From NCBI RefSeq assembly GCF_013423485.1, contig NZ_JABFFR010000015.1:62001-126000 (forward strand): a DNA stretch of 64,000 nt. The letters are read 5' to 3'. Shown piece by piece: positions 61,952-64,000 of the stretch. A model generated the notes under the pieces. The model searched no databases. It was not told the origin of the DNA and saw nothing but the letters and a program-made list of their open reading frames with translations. Origin of the DNA: Azospirillum oleiclasticum (GTDB lineage Bacteria > Pseudomonadota > Alphaproteobacteria > Azospirillales > Azospirillaceae). The number at the start of each line of letters is the position of its first letter. The stretch's first letter is position 1. A program made the translations under genes and the position numbers.

Positions 61952-63151
61952 ATGTCAGCACTCGCCGTCAATGGTGCGGGTCAGCCCACCGCCGCACCGC
62001 AATTCCTCACCCGTCCCGCGCCGGGCATCATCGCCGCGCTCTTCTGCGGCTATCTCGCCGTCGGACTGCCGCTGCCGGTGATCCCGCTCTTTGTCCATGA
62101 TAAGCTCGGCTTCAGCACGCTCGTCGTCGGTCTGGTGATCGGGATCCAGTTTCTGGCGACCGTGCTGACGCGAGGCTATGCAGGCCGTCTCACCGACCAG
62201 CATGGCGGCAAGCGCTCGGCGCTGCAGGGCGCGGCGGTCAGCGCGCTCGCAGGCCTGCTCTATTTCGTTGCGGCGATGCCCGGTCTTTCTCCCACAGCCA
62301 GCCTTGCGATCGCCGTCGTGGGCCGGCTTGCGGCCGGTCTCGGCGAGAGCCAATTCGTCACCGGCTGCGTGTCCTGGTCGATCGCCTCGGTGGGGCCCGG
62401 GCGCGCCGGCATGTCGATGTCCTGGACCGGCATCGCCATGTTCGCCGCGCTCGCCATCGGCGCACCGATCGGCATGCTGCTCTACCAGAGCTATGGCCTC
62501 GAGGTTGCGATGATCGCCTGCATCGTCGCGCCGCTTGTGGCCGCCGCCGTCGCGATACGCGAGATCTCTTACGCCACGCCCGCCGGTCCCCGGCTGCCCT
62601 TTTACAGGGTCATCGGCCAGATCTGGCGTGAGGGGCTTGGCCTGATGCTGCAGGGCGTCGGCCTCTTGGGCCTGACGGCCTTCTCCTCGCTCTATTTCGC
62701 GGCGCGACACTGGGACAATGCCGGTCTCGTCATGACCGCCTTCGGCATCGGCTTCATCTTCGTGCGGGGCGTCCTCGGACATCTGCCCGACCGGATGAGC
62801 GGCTATCGCGTCGCGCTGTGGTCGCTGGTGATCGAAGCTGTCGGCCAAGCGATGATCTGGTTCGCCCCTAATGACGTGATGGCGCTTGCCGGCGCGCTGG
62901 TCACCGGGCTCGGCTGCGCGCTCATTTTCCCGTCCCTCGGCGTCGAAGCGCTGAAGCGCGTGCTGCCGGCCAATCGCGGCAGCGCCATGGGCGCCTTCGT
63001 CGCCTTCCTCGACATCGCCTACGGCTTCTCGGGGCCGGTTGCGGGCGTCATTGCCGGGCGGTTCGGCTACGCCGCCGTCTACCTCTTCGGCGCGGGCTGC
63101 GCATTGGCAGGTGCGACGTTGGTCGTCACAGCCCGCAGTCCGCAATCCTGA
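61952..63151 (+). CDS. MFS transporter
   Basis: This 399-residue membrane protein has about twelve helices and the MFS loop motif GRLTDQHGGKRSAL between helices 2 and 3. I chose ATG 61952, which has GAAGG upstream; a start at 61889 would add 21 polar residues. It resembles the YfcJ/YhhS-type group. It could import the amidohydrolase substrate or export a product. Confidence 0.9.
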   Translation: MSALAVNGAGQPTAAPQFLTRPAPGIIAALFCGYLAVGLPLPVIPLFVHDKLGFSTLVVGLVIGIQFLATVLTRGYAGRLTDQHGGKRSALQGAAVSALAGLLYFVAAMPGLSPTASLAIAVVGRLAAGLGESQFVTGCVSWSIASVGPGRAGMSMSWTGIAMFAALAIGAPIGMLLYQSYGLEVAMIACIVAPLVAAAVAIREISYATPAGPRLPFYRVIGQIWREGLGLMLQGVGLLGLTAFSSLYFAARHWDNAGLVMTAFGIGFIFVRGVLGHLPDRMSGYRVALWSLVIEAVGQAMIWFAPNDVMALAGALVTGLGCALIFPSLGVEALKRVLPANRGSAMGAFVAFLDIAYGFSGPVAGVIAGRFGYAAVYLFGAGCALAGATLVVTARSPQS

Positions 63152-63175
63152 AACACTCCCGAAAGGAGAAAACTC

Positions 63176-63949
63176 GTGTCACGCATTTTCATTTCCGGCT
63201 CTTCTGCGGGCCTCGGGCTGATGGCCGCGGAATTGCTTGTCGAGAAAGGTCACGAGGTCGTCCTCCATGCCCGCAATAGCGATCGGGCGAAGAACGCCCG
63301 CAAGGCACTGCCGGAAGCCGATGCGATCGTCACGGGTGACGTCGCGACCATCGCCGGTGCCCAGGACATAGCCGCGCAGGTCAATGCCCTCGGCAAGTTC
63401 GACGCGATCATCCACAATGCCGCCGTCGGCTACCGCGAGGCGCACCGCGTGACCGCCGATGGCCTGCCGCATGTCTTTGCGATCAACACGCTATCCGCCT
63501 ACATCCTGACGGCACTGATCGAGTGCCCGAAGCGGCTCGTCTATCTGTCGTCGGCGATGCACCATCACGCCGACGCCAATCTCGACGACATCCTGTGGAA
63601 GAAGCGGCGCTGGAACGGCTCGGAAGCATATGCCGAGAGCAAGCTGCACGTTGCCATGCTGGCCTTCGCCGTCGCACGCCGTTGGCCGGACGTCTTCTCC
63701 AACTCTCTCGAGCCGGGCTGGGTACCTACAAAGATGGGCGGCCCTAGCGCTCCCGATGACATGGAGCAATCGCATCTGACGCAAGCTTGGCTCGCGGCCG
63801 GCGATGATCCCAAGGCCGACGTGACGGGCAAGTATTTCTACCACATGGAGCGCAGGGAGCCGAATCCGCAGGCGCTCGATCCGAACTTGCAGGATCGCTT
63901 GATCGAGATCTGCGCCGGGATTTCGGGCGTGGCGCTGCCCAAGGCGTAA
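63176..63949 (+). CDS. SDR-family NAD(P)-dependent oxidoreductase
   Basis: This 257-residue protein is an atypical short-chain dehydrogenase. It has the cofactor loop GSSAGLG near residue 8, VYLSSAMHHH and the catalytic YAESK. It starts with GTG at 63176 after AAAGGAGAAAA. It is the last complete gene of the window and appears to be in the operon with the amidohydrolase and MFS genes. Confidence 0.9.
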   Translation: MSRIFISGSSAGLGLMAAELLVEKGHEVVLHARNSDRAKNARKALPEADAIVTGDVATIAGAQDIAAQVNALGKFDAIIHNAAVGYREAHRVTADGLPHVFAINTLSAYILTALIECPKRLVYLSSAMHHHADANLDDILWKKRRWNGSEAYAESKLHVAMLAFAVARRWPDVFSNSLEPGWVPTKMGGPSAPDDMEQSHLTQAWLAAGDDPKADVTGKYFYHMERREPNPQALDPNLQDRLIEICAGISGVALPKA

Positions 63950-64000
63950 GAAGGACGATTCCCATGAAACTCAAGAACCGCTCCTGATCCCCCGACCGCC

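Noticed and set aside
63964-63987. Seven-codon ATG frame at the window end
   Set aside because: Too short to support; the window ends before any following gene can be judged.
1-64000. CRISPR arrays, tRNA or rRNA genes
   Set aside because: I saw no regularly spaced repeats and no recognisable tRNA or rRNA sequence on reading through; a dedicated search (tRNAscan, CRISPR finder) was not possible.

Overview
The window is a GC-rich (roughly two thirds G+C) bacterial accessory region, dense with catabolic operons and solute transporters and broken by insertion sequences. Codon use, the long antisense open frames typical of high-GC genomes, and the gene families present (HyuAB, Liv and Urt ABC transporters, TRAP transporter, molybdenum hydroxylase, FadR-type and ROK regulators) fit an alphaproteobacterium, most likely an Azospirillum-like member of the Rhodospirillales. 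That placement is inference; no rRNA, tRNA or core housekeeping gene is present to test it.

Layout. (1) 151-9025: a LysR regulator divergent from a saccharopine-dehydrogenase-like enzyme, hydantoinase/oxoprolinase-type HyuA and HyuB, an orphan branched-chain-type substrate-binding protein and an aldehyde dehydrogenase. An IS5-family element (about 9031-10135) closes this block. (2) 10301-38312: a catabolic island of about 28 kb around one GntR/FadR-type regulator (29739-30491). It has a minus-strand acyl-CoA module (kinase-like phosphotransferase, ACAD10/11-type acyl-CoA dehydrogenase, two SDRs, CaiB CoA-transferase, nitroreductase; then a second acyl-CoA dehydrogenase, an acyl-CoA ligase and a binding protein), a plus-strand TRAP transporter plus two-subunit molybdenum hydroxylase plus CMD-family and FAD proteins, and a plus-strand LivFGHM transporter with a degenerate AMP-ligase, an SCP2-like thiolase and an enoyl-CoA hydratase. 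Three promoters in the island carry nearly the same FadR-type operator across the expected transcription start, so they probably form one regulon. (3) 38313-42270: an insertion-sequence graveyard with an IS110 element, an IS5 remnant, two abutting IS6 fragments and a hybrid histidine kinase cut off by one of them. (4) 42275-50267: a two-component system, a sugar-type ABC importer and an SMP-30/gluconolactonase-like enzyme. (5) 50437-58563: an acetamidase/formamidase with a five-gene Urt/Fmd-type ABC transporter behind an excellent sigma-54 promoter, divergent from a ROK-family regulator. (6) 58564-59499: decayed fragments of transposases and of a LysR gene. (7) 59496-63949: a LysR regulator divergent from an amidohydrolase, an MFS transporter and an SDR, with somewhat different base composition, suggesting separate acquisition.

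The most interesting unit is the 28-kb island. The APH-like kinase next to an acyl-CoA dehydrogenase that has Asp where the usual Glu base sits recalls the 4-hydroxyacyl-CoA phosphorylation/elimination route of ACAD10/11 and the bacterial levulinate (Lva) pathway. Here the pair is combined with a molybdenum hydroxylase, a TRAP transporter and a CoA-transferase. The substrate cannot be read from sequence; a hydroxylated or cyclic carboxylic acid is a reasonable guess.
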